Positions 38,336 through 46,396 of a DNA stretch of 64,000 nt are shown piece after piece. Both the position numbers and the translations under genes were made by a program. Within the stretch, counting starts at the first letter, position 1. Each line of letters opens with the position of its first letter. The notes under the pieces were generated by a model. It did not search any database. It was not told where the DNA came from and saw nothing but the letters and a program-made list of their open reading frames with translations. The DNA comes from Exilibacterium tricleocarpae (lineage in GTDB: Bacteria; Pseudomonadota; Gammaproteobacteria; Pseudomonadales; Cellvibrionaceae): positions 82,195 through 146,194 of the forward strand of contig NZ_ML660104.1 in assembly GCF_007004655.1 (NCBI RefSeq). Reading direction: 5' to 3'.

Positions 38336-38872
38336 ATGTTTGAGCGCCGTATAGACGAAGGCTTGTGGGTAAAGTTGACTGTGCCGCAGTTTGCGCCGGA
38401 GCTGTTCGTCGTTGTCTCCGAAAATCGTGAGTTCCTCAGCCGTTGGCTTCTCTCTATGGAAGGGATAGATAGCTTAGAAGATATGCAGCAGCAGATAAAA
38501 GGCGAGCTACAGAAGTTTTCCTATGGCCAGGGTTTACATGAGACTATCTTTTACCGTGACAGAATAATCGGCAGTCTGGGTTATCACTATATCGATTCAC
38601 TTCAAAATATTGGCCATGTGCGTTATTGGCTGGCCGAGGCCTTTACTGGTAAAGGCATTATGACCCGGTGTCTGAGGGATCTCATCGGAATCGGTTTTGA
38701 CTACTTCGCCCTCAATAAAGTGCAGGCTGAAGCTGCACCGGAAAATCATACAAGCCGTGCTTTGCTGGAAAGGTCGGGGTTTACCGAAGAAGGGACTATT
38801 CGAAGTGTTGAAAAAGTGATGGGGCAATACCTCGATCACACGGTTTACGGCCTGTTGCATTCGGAGCTCTAA
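38336..38872 (+). CDS. GNAT family acetyltransferase, RimJ/RimL-like
   Basis: This 178-residue protein shows the GNAT fold of the ribosomal-protein N-acetyltransferase type: IIGSLGYHYID, VRYWLAEAFTGKGIMT (acetyl-CoA loop), NKVQAEAAPENHTSRALLER and SGFTEEGTIR. RimL-like enzymes acetylate protein N-termini or small amines. Its place between a T3SS regulator and harpin-like genes suggests a substrate among the secreted proteins or chaperones, but this is unproven. The ribosome binding site is weak. Confidence 0.85.
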   Translation: MFERRIDEGLWVKLTVPQFAPELFVVVSENREFLSRWLLSMEGIDSLEDMQQQIKGELQKFSYGQGLHETIFYRDRIIGSLGYHYIDSLQNIGHVRYWLAEAFTGKGIMTRCLRDLIGIGFDYFALNKVQAEAAPENHTSRALLERSGFTEEGTIRSVEKVMGQYLDHTVYGLLHSEL

Positions 38873-38989
38873 CGGCTGTCACTACCGCCTGATATTTCCC
38901 GTCAAGTCTACCGGTTGCCGGTAATCTCTAAACTCCACCAAGTGTCGAAAGTATTAACCCGTCAGATATATTTTAACTCCACCGGTCGG

Positions 38990-39001
38990 TTGTTATGCTG
39001 C
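38990..39001 (+). promoter_or_regulatory. Shared promoter-like element TTGTTATGCTGC, copy 1
   Basis: The 12-base identity with 40135-40146 includes a possible -10 hexamer (TATGCT). It lies about 120 bases upstream of the harpin-like gene at 39120. Flanking similarity upstream (a TATAT block at about the same spacing) supports a common promoter architecture. Confidence 0.4.
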
Positions 39002-39119
39002 AGTTGTAAGGTGAAGAGGTGATTTTTAATCACGGTTTCCGAAATTAGCGTACCGAGTAAAAGCAGGCGTCCACTTGGCGAGCTAAACAGTAATTAATCA
39101 AAGATAGAGGATTGTGTAG

Positions 39120-39902
39120 ATGAAAACAGACGCAGTAAGTCCAAATGTTAACCCCCTGGTTGATAGTGGCGGCAACGGTGAAGGGGTGGCCATGCAAGCC
39201 CCAGAGGGAGCGATGGCCGGTTTCACTGACGAAGTGAATAAAGGCGCTGCCCAATCTGAAGGGCAGGCGCCGACCGGTGAAGCCGGTGGCGAAAACTCCG
39301 ATGCCATGATGCAGGTGCTGCAGAAGCTTATAGAAGTGATTCAGATGTTGGTACAGTCGTTGCTCGGTGGTGGTCAAGATGAAGGCGGTCAAGGCGAAAG
39401 TGGTCAAGGCGGTGCTCCCTCGCCGCAAAGCGGTGCTCCCACACCGGGTGGTGCTCCCTCATCAGGTGGCGCTCCCTCGCCAGGTGGTGCCCCCTCTCCA
39501 GGTGGTGCCCCCTCACCGGTTGGTAATGCCGCCTCACCACAGAACCACGGCCACGGAGAGACTGACGGCCTCAGTTCACCTGATGCCGCCGCACCTCCTG
39601 GCTATCCTGGTGGGGCTGAAGTGGGTTCCCCCGCAGGCGCGGACCCAAGTGGACTGGAGGGTGCCCAGTCGGCTGAAGAGACTGCTACCCCCGGTTCCGC
39701 TGAGAACTCCGCACCTGCACCTGCCGACGCACCCTCTCTAGAGGAATCGGCACCGGAAGCGGCTGGGGGAGCTGGCGGCGGTGGCCTGCTGCAGGCAGCC
39801 AAGGAGATTATATCGTTACTGCAGAAGCTTATCCAAGAACTGGAGGCCAGCGGTAACGAAGGCGTCACCGCGGCGATGTCAGGAGGCAATGCTGACGACT
39901 AA
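39120..39902 (+). CDS. Harpin-like secreted protein, Gly/Ser/Pro-rich (harpin-like 1)
   Basis: This 260-residue protein starts behind AGAGGA and has no cysteine. An amphipathic helix at about 60-82 (MQVLQKLIEVIQMLVQSLLG) is followed by a disordered region with GAPSPG-type repeats (about 97-140) and an acidic Ala/Pro stretch. A second amphipathic helix near the end reads AKEIISLLQKLIQELEASG. Harpins of Hrp systems are glycine-rich, secreted by the T3SS, and carry such Leu/Gln helices next to GGQ-rich segments. No sequence family is certain. It could be a translocator or wall/membrane-acting helper. A terminator follows. Confidence 0.65.
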   Translation: MKTDAVSPNVNPLVDSGGNGEGVAMQAPEGAMAGFTDEVNKGAAQSEGQAPTGEAGGENSDAMMQVLQKLIEVIQMLVQSLLGGGQDEGGQGESGQGGAPSPQSGAPTPGGAPSSGGAPSPGGAPSPGGAPSPVGNAASPQNHGHGETDGLSSPDAAAPPGYPGGAEVGSPAGADPSGLEGAQSAEETATPGSAENSAPAPADAPSLEESAPEAAGGAGGGGLLQAAKEIISLLQKLIQELEASGNEGVTAAMSGGNADD

Positions 39903-39979
39903 AGTGTTGTTTACACTTTTCATTGTCGTGGAAGTTATTTGACAGCAGGAGTTTGACAGTAGGGTAAGCACCTCTCTTT

Positions 39980-40029
39980 CCGCCTGATGTGCAGGGCCGC
40001 TTGAGTGCCCTGTACAAGGCGGATTTTTT
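39980..40029 (+). terminator. Rho-independent terminator after harpin-like 1
   Basis: The outer stem CCGCCT/AGGCGG encloses an inner stem GTGCAGGGC/GCCCTGTAC and is followed by ATTTTTTA. It ends the transcript of the gene at 39120, so the next genes need their own promoter. The remaining part of the 39903-40286 gap holds the shared element at 40135. Confidence 0.75.
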
Positions 40030-40134
40030 AGTTTCACTTTTCGGGTATTTGTCCATAACCTTGCCATGCTCACAGCGAACGAGCCATCGGCTAAAGTAAT
40101 AAGCCATCTGCTATATACACTCTGTCTAGTTCGA

Positions 40135-40146
40135 TTGTTATGCTGC
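40135..40146 (+). promoter_or_regulatory. Shared promoter-like element TTGTTATGCTGC, copy 2
   Basis: This is identical to 38990-39001 and lies about 140 bases before the small gene at 40287, downstream of a terminator. That is where a promoter is required. Confidence 0.4.
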
Positions 40147-40286
40147 GATTGGAGGGTTGGAGCAACGTTGAAGTGCTGCTCTAACACTTTCTTGGTGAAA
40201 CGAGCGACACACTTTTTGTATTATAGAGGTGACGTTTTTTTGGCCTATCGAATGAAATTTTTAAGACACTTAGTGAGGAAAAAAAT

Positions 40287-40514
40287 ATGGCAGATTCAAC
40301 TTCAACTCCCGGCACAGGCGGACAGACTCAAGCTCTTCTGGATCAAGTTGCTCAGCAACAACAGCAAGGGCTGGCAACAAGCATTGCCTTGAATCAGATG
40401 AATCAGTCTTTTGAGACGGCTATGGAAGCGATAGCTCAGCAGAGAACAGCTTTTGAGAAAGTGGTAGACGAAGCTGAGAAAGGGCGCGCTAATATTTCGC
40501 AGTCTCAATCCTAA
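40287..40514 (+). CDS. Small Gln/Ala/Ser-rich protein, candidate needle or pilus subunit
   Basis: This 75-residue protein has a strong ribosome binding site (GTGAGGA) and no cysteine, proline-poor after residue 8. It consists of a polar head, a Gln-rich turn (VAQQQQQGL) and a long helix (NQMNQSFETAMEAIAQQRTA, FEKVVDEAEK). Size, helicity and composition fit T3SS needle (SctF) or Hrp pilin proteins, which are short and fast evolving. No other needle candidate is visible among the island genes. No family motif confirms it. A large hairpin directly follows the stop. Confidence 0.6.
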   Translation: MADSTSTPGTGGQTQALLDQVAQQQQQGLATSIALNQMNQSFETAMEAIAQQRTAFEKVVDEAEKGRANISQSQS

Positions 40515-40520
40515 TCAATC

Positions 40521-40567
40521 GCACAGGCTAGTGTTACTGCTTTAGTTTCGGGTAACGCTACCTGTGC
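40521..40567 (+). promoter_or_regulatory. Long intercistronic hairpin after the pilin-like gene
   Basis: GCACAGGCTAGTGTTAC pairs with GTAACGCTACCTGTGC (one bulge, one G-U pair) around a loop of about 13 bases. No U run follows, so read-through into the harpin-like gene is possible. Such hairpins can protect the upstream message and raise the subunit:downstream ratio. This role is inference. Confidence 0.55.
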
Positions 40568-40596
40568 TCCGATACCGAATATGGAGGACATTGAAA

Positions 40597-41664
40597 ATGT
40601 CAGACGTATCAGTAGCATCGAGTGCGCTGCCACCCGCGGCAAACCTTACCGTGGTGGAGAGAGGGCAACACCAGGCTTCCGCTAGCAGCGAGTTTGAAAG
40701 ACGTGTGCGCATGAACAGCGGTCAGAGTGCCAAGCCGGCCAGTGCCGAGAGTTCTGCGGCTGCAGGTAGCCGAGCCACGACCGCGCAAGCGTCGGCGACC
40801 GCACACAGCCAGGCAACAGCCGCAGAAACACCGGCAGACACCGGTACCGATACCAACAAAACACTGCTTGGTGTGCTGAAGAGCCTGGTTGGGGTGTTGG
40901 CCCAGTTGGTCGCTATGCTTGGCGAGCAAGGCAACGCCGGCGGAGGGTCGGGTACTGAAGCGCCTCCAGGCGGTTCTTCGGGCTGTCCGGGTGGCGGTTC
41001 ACCAGCCGCCGGTCAACCAGGGGGTAGCACACCGCCAGGTTGTACAGGCACGGGGGGGGCATCTAATGATTCCGATGGCGGTGCAGAGTCCGGAGCTGCC
41101 AGCAGTAGCAGCATCACAAGCCTATTGGGTAGCCTTACTTCGGTGTTGCAACAGTTAAAGGATGAACTGGCCGGAGGAGAATCATCCGGCGCCGGGCAGC
41201 CGGGAGCCACCTGCGGCACGGGTAACATTTCTGCCAATGCCTCAAGTGAGTGTTCAACGGGCGGTGATACTTCGTTGGCGGGGTTACTGCAGTCTCTCCA
41301 GTCAAGTCTGCAATCGGCTTTAGAGTCAGGTTTCGGGTCCGCTAACATTGCTAAAGCCGCTGCGGCGCCTTCCACTGAGGCCGGTGAATCACAGGCCGAA
41401 GAGGGTACTGATGCCGCTGAGGACGCCCAACAGCAATTGTTGCAGGTAATCAGCCAACTGATAGAGGTGTTGAGTGCCTTGATCAAAGCCCTGAGTGGCG
41501 ATGGCGGCGGCACCGGTTCCCCGGGTGGCGGCTCCTCTAGCGGCGGTGACACGCCTCCGGCTGGCAGTCGCACCGCTATGGATATAGCCAATGCACATGC
41601 GGAAGCCATGGCGACCAGTCTCCAGAATATACCTTCAGTGGAGTCGTACTTCATCGGCAAATAA
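40597..41664 (+). CDS. Harpin-like secreted protein, Gly/Ser-rich with four Leu-rich helices (harpin-like 2)
   Basis: ATG 40597 is chosen because GGAGGA precedes it by eight bases. The protein has 355 residues and alternates flexible Gly/Ser/Ala segments with four amphipathic helices: LLGVLKSLVGVLAQLVAMLG, ITSLLGSLTSVLQQLKDEL, LAGLLQSLQSSLQSALES and LLQVISQLIEVLSALIKALS. The pattern is like the harpin-like protein at 39120 and the front of 53244. A few Cys residues in the linkers (GCPGG, PGCTG, GATCGT) are unusual for harpins. It may act as translocator or membrane-active helper. Confidence 0.65.
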   Translation: MSDVSVASSALPPAANLTVVERGQHQASASSEFERRVRMNSGQSAKPASAESSAAAGSRATTAQASATAHSQATAAETPADTGTDTNKTLLGVLKSLVGVLAQLVAMLGEQGNAGGGSGTEAPPGGSSGCPGGGSPAAGQPGGSTPPGCTGTGGASNDSDGGAESGAASSSSITSLLGSLTSVLQQLKDELAGGESSGAGQPGATCGTGNISANASSECSTGGDTSLAGLLQSLQSSLQSALESGFGSANIAKAAAAPSTEAGESQAEEGTDAAEDAQQQLLQVISQLIEVLSALIKALSGDGGGTGSPGGGSSSGGDTPPAGSRTAMDIANAHAEAMATSLQNIPSVESYFIGK

Positions 41665-41909
41665 TCGGTATGGGGCTTTCGGCATAGCTTTTCAGCGACT
41701 CTTTCCCGCTTTGCCGATTGCCTTTTTTCACTGTTGTCTTTGCATGCGCAGCCTGCGCACAGATAGCCCCCCATGTATTATAACTAAATGAATATAGCGA
41801 AAGCTCTATTTCAAGTTAGCGGTATATCCTATAAGTTCTGGTTACCAATTGAGTGGTTTTCTATATGTCGGTTGTTTCAATATCAGGATTCCTTAAAGAG
41901 GTAGGCAAC

Positions 41910-42713
41910 ATGAAGTACCTATACCTGTCCTTGAAAGCTGTGCAAAGAGTGAAGGCGTTCTTCTTCTTTGTTGCAATCTGCACTTTCAATCTTTTGTTTA
42001 TATTTTTTTTTGGTGCCACTGCTTCGGCTTCAGAAGTGAAGTGGTCCAGTGAGCCATATTCGCTTTATGCGAAAGGGGACAAGCTCCGTAAAGTGTTAAC
42101 CGATTTAGCCGCCGGTGAGGGTATTCCGGTGGAAGTCGAAGACTCTATTCAGGATATGATCAGCGTTCGGTTTGAAGAAGTTACCCGGCAGCAGATATTC
42201 CATGGCCTGGTGGACGCGTATGGCCTTGCCTGGTATTACGATGGATACAGACTCTATATCGACAGACTGGAAAATACTAAATCCGGCACGATTAAACTCA
42301 ACAATGTATCCACACTGGTATTCAAACGCTATTTGGAGAAGCTCGGGTTTGCCGGCAGCGAAAAGCGATTTTACTGGCGCACCCTGGACGACAGAGGGCT
42401 GATCTACCTATCCGGACCTCAGGCTTTCATAGACCATATCACCGAAATGGCCAGTACCCTGGACGATCGCAGTAAGAGCGTCGACACCATTTATAAATGG
42501 GTAGACGAAAAGGGCAGAACCCATATGAGTACCGATGAATCGGAAGCACCTCAGCACTCCGACATTATTGAAATACAGCGCGGTGCTTCGCGCCGGTTGC
42601 CTGCGCACACTTCGCACTTGACTGGTGATCAGAGTGGAGAGTCGGCTGCCGCATTAACCTCGGTCAGCCGTCCGGCTACAGTGCTGGACCATCGCTCCAA
42701 TGCCAGGGATTAA
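41910..42713 (+). CDS. Secretin-like N-terminal domain protein (SctC N0/N1 only) with DUF4124-like tail
   Basis: ATG 41910 has AGAGG upstream and opens a basic signal peptide with a long hydrophobic core ending near ASASE; an upstream GTG at 41853 is less likely. The mature protein (about 40-195) matches the periplasmic N0/N1 domains of T3SS secretins: WSSEPYSLYAKGDKLRKVL, MISVRFEEV, LVDAYGLAWYYDGYRLYI. The family normally continues with N3 and a large beta-barrel secretin domain, giving about 500-700 residues. Here the protein ends at 267 residues after IYKWVDEKGRTHMS, which resembles DUF4124. There is no frameshifted continuation downstream, since sctD begins five bases later. It may scaffold SctD without forming a pore. 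Confidence 0.75.
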   Translation: MKYLYLSLKAVQRVKAFFFFVAICTFNLLFIFFFGATASASEVKWSSEPYSLYAKGDKLRKVLTDLAAGEGIPVEVEDSIQDMISVRFEEVTRQQIFHGLVDAYGLAWYYDGYRLYIDRLENTKSGTIKLNNVSTLVFKRYLEKLGFAGSEKRFYWRTLDDRGLIYLSGPQAFIDHITEMASTLDDRSKSVDTIYKWVDEKGRTHMSTDESEAPQHSDIIEIQRGASRRLPAHTSHLTGDQSGESAAALTSVSRPATVLDHRSNARD

Positions 42714-42717
42714 CGTC

Positions 42718-44091
42718 ATGGGTCATCAGGCTAGCCAACATCTCCTGAAAATCTTCTCCGGGCCGCATATAGGCGCAGAGTTGTTACTGGATAAGGGTGC
42801 CTACGACATTGGTCATAGCGACGACTGCGATATCGTATTGAATGATGAAACTATCGTGGCGAAACATGCGCGTATCGTGATTGACGATGTCGGGCATGCG
42901 GTCACGGTAAGCGCCGGGGCCCAGGCCTGGTTGAACGGTTTACCCTTAGGTCCCGACACGCGCGCTGCTTTGGGTCCGTACGAAACAGTGGCTCTCGGCA
43001 CTACCTATTTGGCAATAGGCAGGCCCGGTGGTGATTGGTCTCAGGTGCGTTTTCCGGGTCTGCTGCCGGTGCAGGCGCAAAATGACGCTGAAGGTGCCCT
43101 TGGCGACGGCACGGCGGGAAAATTCAATAAGTTCTTTCGTCAAGCCGGACATGTGTTGAAGCGGTTGCATGAGAGACTTGCCGAAAATATACCTCGGGTT
43201 AAGTATAAAAAATATTGGCGTGGATTGGGCGGGATCGCCGTGTTGGTGGTAACCGGTGCCACTGGTGTGCATGTTTACCATGAATACTTGCAGCCGAAGA
43301 CACCCGAATCAGCCATACCTCCGGCGCACAGAGTCGCGGCAGTTCTCGCCGAGAGTGGCACCTTTACTGGGGTGCGGGCTGCGGCTACCGGGACCGGCGG
43401 TGTATTGGTACATGGTTATATTGCCGATGCTGCGCAGCACCGGGCGTTGCGCGAGCTGCTGGAGCCTTTGGATATTAAACTGGATCTATCCGTAAAAAGC
43501 GGCGCGGCCCTGGTGGAATCGGCGCAGTCTCTGATCGAAGTGCTGGGGTTTCCGGCGCTGAGAGTGATCTACCAGCCTCACGGGAAGATCGCGGTAGAGG
43601 GCTTTGTCACCAATCGCAGCCAGTGGGAAAATGCCAAACTTACACTGTTCAACGATCTTGCCGGACTACAGGCGGTAGACGACAGCGGTATTCAGGATGT
43701 GTCGAACCGCCGCGACAGCCTGCGGGCGCGACTAAATGATCAAAACCTTTCGGACCGATTGGTTATTGCTTCGGGTGCAGATGGAACACTGAAGGCGCAA
43801 GGCGTCTTGAGCCAGAACGAAAGAAGGCGGTGGCGGACGGCGCTCAAGCAATTCCGCAATGAGTTTGGTGATAACCCCAGTATCGAGACTGCGATTCGCG
43901 ATACGAGTCAAATGATCAAGGAGCCTATTGTTGGCGTTCGTATCGGTCAGCTACCTTATATTGTCACAGAGGGCGGCGGCAAATATCTACAGGGTGCCGT
44001 ATTGCCGAGTGGCTACAAGGTAAAAAGCATTTATTCCAACCATATCATCTTTTCCAAAGACGGTGTGGATGCAACTTATCAGCTCGATTAG
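42718..44091 (+). CDS. sctD: Type III secretion inner-membrane ring protein SctD
   Basis: ATG 42718 is chosen over 42700 because AGGGA lies eight bases before it and overlap with the previous gene is avoided. The 457-residue protein has an N-terminal cytoplasmic FHA-like domain (IGHSDDCDIVLNDETIVAKH), one membrane span near residues 165-185 (GIAVLVVTGATGVHVYHEYL), and a periplasmic part with BON-like ring-building repeats. It forms the outer of the two inner-membrane rings around SctJ. Confidence 0.9.
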   Translation: MGHQASQHLLKIFSGPHIGAELLLDKGAYDIGHSDDCDIVLNDETIVAKHARIVIDDVGHAVTVSAGAQAWLNGLPLGPDTRAALGPYETVALGTTYLAIGRPGGDWSQVRFPGLLPVQAQNDAEGALGDGTAGKFNKFFRQAGHVLKRLHERLAENIPRVKYKKYWRGLGGIAVLVVTGATGVHVYHEYLQPKTPESAIPPAHRVAAVLAESGTFTGVRAAATGTGGVLVHGYIADAAQHRALRELLEPLDIKLDLSVKSGAALVESAQSLIEVLGFPALRVIYQPHGKIAVEGFVTNRSQWENAKLTLFNDLAGLQAVDDSGIQDVSNRRDSLRARLNDQNLSDRLVIASGADGTLKAQGVLSQNERRRWRTALKQFRNEFGDNPSIETAIRDTSQMIKEPIVGVRIGQLPYIVTEGGGKYLQGAVLPSGYKVKSIYSNHIIFSKDGVDATYQLD

Positions 44092-44151
44092 TGATCGGAT
44101 AACAAGAATGATCACGTAGGTATGTGACGGCAGTCTACAGGAGATGGCGTA

Positions 44152-44631
44152 ATGAGTGAATCGCTGGCCGACCCAGGCCCTTTTTTTTCCAGTGAGCAAC
44201 AGCAGATCGTAGAGCCCAAAGATCTGCAGGCCGCTGATGTTGCCGAAGTGGAGCAATTTGAAATCGCTTTGAATACCCTACTGGAGGGCAGTGACAGTGA
44301 CTTGAATAACACGCCCTCGCCGATCGAGCGCATTCTTGGCGGTGTTGCCAGTCTGACCGAGGACAGGAACCAGGCGTTTTCCCGGATCAGTGGCATGGTA
44401 GAAGAGTTCGGCGTCGACAATCTGGAGAATTTGCAGAATGTCGGTGCCCCGACATTGGAACAATCAGTGCAGTTGGCACAGGAGTCCATGCAACACGGCG
44501 TCGAAACTACTTTGAAGTTGCATCAGGCGCAGATGGAATTGACTTCATCGATTGAAATGAAATCCTGGATAAGCACCTTGGCCAGGTCGGTGGTTAACCT
44601 GGTGAAAAGCGTCGTAGTGCATACGCGTTAA
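44152..44631 (+). CDS. sctI: Type III secretion inner rod protein SctI
   Basis: This 159-residue protein lies directly before sctJ, as in many systems. The C-terminal half is the conserved part of the YscI/HrpB family: a long helix with LAQESMQHGVETTLKLHQAQ and a terminal stretch (WISTLARSVVNLVKSVV). The ribosome binding site AGGAGA is good. Sequence conservation in the family is weak, so the call rests on position and the helical C-terminus. Confidence 0.75.
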   Translation: MSESLADPGPFFSSEQQQIVEPKDLQAADVAEVEQFEIALNTLLEGSDSDLNNTPSPIERILGGVASLTEDRNQAFSRISGMVEEFGVDNLENLQNVGAPTLEQSVQLAQESMQHGVETTLKLHQAQMELTSSIEMKSWISTLARSVVNLVKSVVVHTR

Positions 44632-44660
44632 ACTCGCACGCCGTTACGAGAGACAGGCCT

Positions 44661-45494
44661 ATGAAAAGTAAATCGGCAGGGGGTTACAAAAGAGTCGGCA
44701 GGCGGCTGTGCGACATCGGAGTTGTTTTGATGGCCGTGATTCTAATGTCTGCTTGTAAAAGCGAGTTGTATTCTGAAATCTCGGAAAGAGAAGCTAATGA
44801 AATGATGTCCATATTACGCCGCAGTGGCGTAGACACAGATAAGGTTGCCCTGAAAGACGGCCTTTATGCAATTCGAGTGGAGCACGGTCAAATGTCCCGT
44901 GCGACGGATATTCTCAGTGCCTACGGTTATCCGCAGGAAAAGTTTCAAAATATGGGCGAGCTGTTCAAAAAAGAGGGGTTGGTGTCTTCGCCACTGGAAG
45001 AGCGGGTACGTTACGTTTACGCCCTGTCGCAGAGCCTCTCCGAAACCCTGCTGCAAATCGACGGGGTGATTACAGCCAGGGTCAATATTGTGCTGCCGGA
45101 ACATGACTCTTTGAGCAGGGATACCAAGCCTTCATCGGCTTCGGTATTTATCAAGTATCATCCGGCATCGAAGCTGGAGGATGCCAAATCCGATATCAAA
45201 ATGATCATCGAAAAGAGTATCGAAGGGCTCAGCTACGATGAAGTGTCTCTGGTCATGTTGCCCGGTCGGGATATTTCAACCCCTTTTGCTGCCGGGGCTG
45301 ATGAAGACGGTGCCGGTGCTGCCATAGCTTGGACGGTGCTGGTTTGTGCGCTGGTGGCAGGCCTGTTGTATGTCTATGGTGGTGCCAACAGGCGTGCACC
45401 GCCTGCCGGTATTCGACCTGTAGGCTTTCCTGGCGGCGGCAAAAAGCCAGTAGCAAAAGATGGTGAGGAGGACAATACCGATGCGGTTGCCTGA
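44661..45494 (+). CDS. sctJ: Type III secretion inner-membrane ring lipoprotein SctJ
   Basis: This 277-residue lipoprotein has a lipobox ILMSAC near residue 31. The YscJ/FliF domain follows (ELYSEISEREANEMMSILRR, LPEHDSLSRDTKPSSASVFI, IIEKSIEGLSYDEVSLVML). A C-terminal membrane segment lies at about 225-243 (AIAWTVLVCALVAGLLYVYG), with a short Lys/Gly tail. Its stop overlaps the sctK start by 14 bases. Confidence 0.95.
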   Translation: MKSKSAGGYKRVGRRLCDIGVVLMAVILMSACKSELYSEISEREANEMMSILRRSGVDTDKVALKDGLYAIRVEHGQMSRATDILSAYGYPQEKFQNMGELFKKEGLVSSPLEERVRYVYALSQSLSETLLQIDGVITARVNIVLPEHDSLSRDTKPSSASVFIKYHPASKLEDAKSDIKMIIEKSIEGLSYDEVSLVMLPGRDISTPFAAGADEDGAGAAIAWTVLVCALVAGLLYVYGGANRRAPPAGIRPVGFPGGGKKPVAKDGEEDNTDAVA

Positions 45495-46113
45495 GGATCT
45501 TCCAGCGCTGATTGAATTCAATATTTTGCCGGCTCGTTATATGCACGATTCCTGGTTCGACCAGTTTCGGCATGGGCATATGATATATAAGCTACGGGCT
45601 TGTCGCCGCACTGAGTACAAACTATCCCATTACATCTTGGAATGCTTGGGGCTGAGCAACAGCTATTGCTTTGATATTCCGCAACCCGTTAGCGCGGTGG
45701 TTTTGCTGCCACCTGCCGAACTTGTGCGTATGGTCAGATACTTGGGAGCCTGTGCCAATGTATCCATGCTGCAACGCCTTATCGGCAAAAAGCAGGTGCA
45801 ATCCATAAAAAACGCCATTGGTGAGGATGCCTATTTATTCGGTATCAAGCGGGCGCCGTATTTGGTGGCGGGGTCGGAAACCCCAAAGCTGAAATCCATT
45901 ATGGCGAGAAACCTTGGAGATTATATAACGATCTGTGGAATGTGTCTGTTATTTGCAGCTTTTAAGGACAGCAGCTTGGCGCTGAAAAAGCGCCTGTCAT
46001 TAAAGTTTTCTTACCACTGGATTCAGATGATGTCACAACCTGTATTGCTCAGTGGTGCTTCAGAGACCCATCTATTAATTGAACGAGTGCGTGCGGAGGT
46101 TATCAAGTCATGA
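45481..46113 (+). CDS. sctK: Type III secretion sorting-platform adaptor SctK
   Basis: ATG 45481 has GAGGAGG just upstream and is preferred over an earlier start deep inside sctJ. The 210-residue protein opens with LIEFNILPARYMHDSW, typical of the YscK/OrgA group (FN..P..Y.H.SW), and is otherwise poorly conserved. Position between sctJ and sctL fits. SctK links SctD to SctQ in the sorting platform. Confidence 0.8.
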   Translation: MRLPEDLPALIEFNILPARYMHDSWFDQFRHGHMIYKLRACRRTEYKLSHYILECLGLSNSYCFDIPQPVSAVVLLPPAELVRMVRYLGACANVSMLQRLIGKKQVQSIKNAIGEDAYLFGIKRAPYLVAGSETPKLKSIMARNLGDYITICGMCLLFAAFKDSSLALKKRLSLKFSYHWIQMMSQPVLLSGASETHLLIERVRAEVIKS

Positions 46114-46388
46114 TGGATATAGACCACATTGCTGAAATAAACAGGAGTGATAGATCGATAAAGGAAAAGGTGGAGAAAGCTTCCACTTCGGTGGAACCGG
46201 AAGTCTCCGAGGTGGAGAGCACCAAAACCCAGGCCCGCGATGTGATACGCCAGGCCCGGGTGGTATATGAAGCCAAGAAGAAGCGGGGCTTCAAGAACAA
46301 GGGTGAGCAGGCCAAGGCGGAGACCCTGGCACAACTGGTGTTAGCACTCGATCATGTCATCAAGTCAATGGACAAAAACGGAAAGTGA
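46110..46388 (+). CDS. Small charged protein resembling the stalk of SctL
   Basis: This 92-residue protein starts behind GGAGGT and overlaps the sctK stop by 4 bases (ATGA). The segment RQARVVYEAKKKRGFKNKGE followed by QAKAETLAQLVLALDHVI resembles the peripheral-stalk helix of the neighbouring SctL (EKARQAYEMQEEFGYQSGVE, KAQSEML). No SctL C-terminal domain follows. It may be a partial sctL duplicate kept as a separate stalk subunit, or an unrelated coiled coil. Confidence 0.6.
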   Translation: MMDIDHIAEINRSDRSIKEKVEKASTSVEPEVSEVESTKTQARDVIRQARVVYEAKKKRGFKNKGEQAKAETLAQLVLALDHVIKSMDKNGK

Positions 46389-46396
46389 GGTGAGTT

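Noticed and set aside
38909..38923. TACCGG-TTG-CCGGTA inverted repeat after the acetyltransferase gene
   Set aside because: Only six base pairs, no T run, no second copy; noted but not supported as a terminator or operator.
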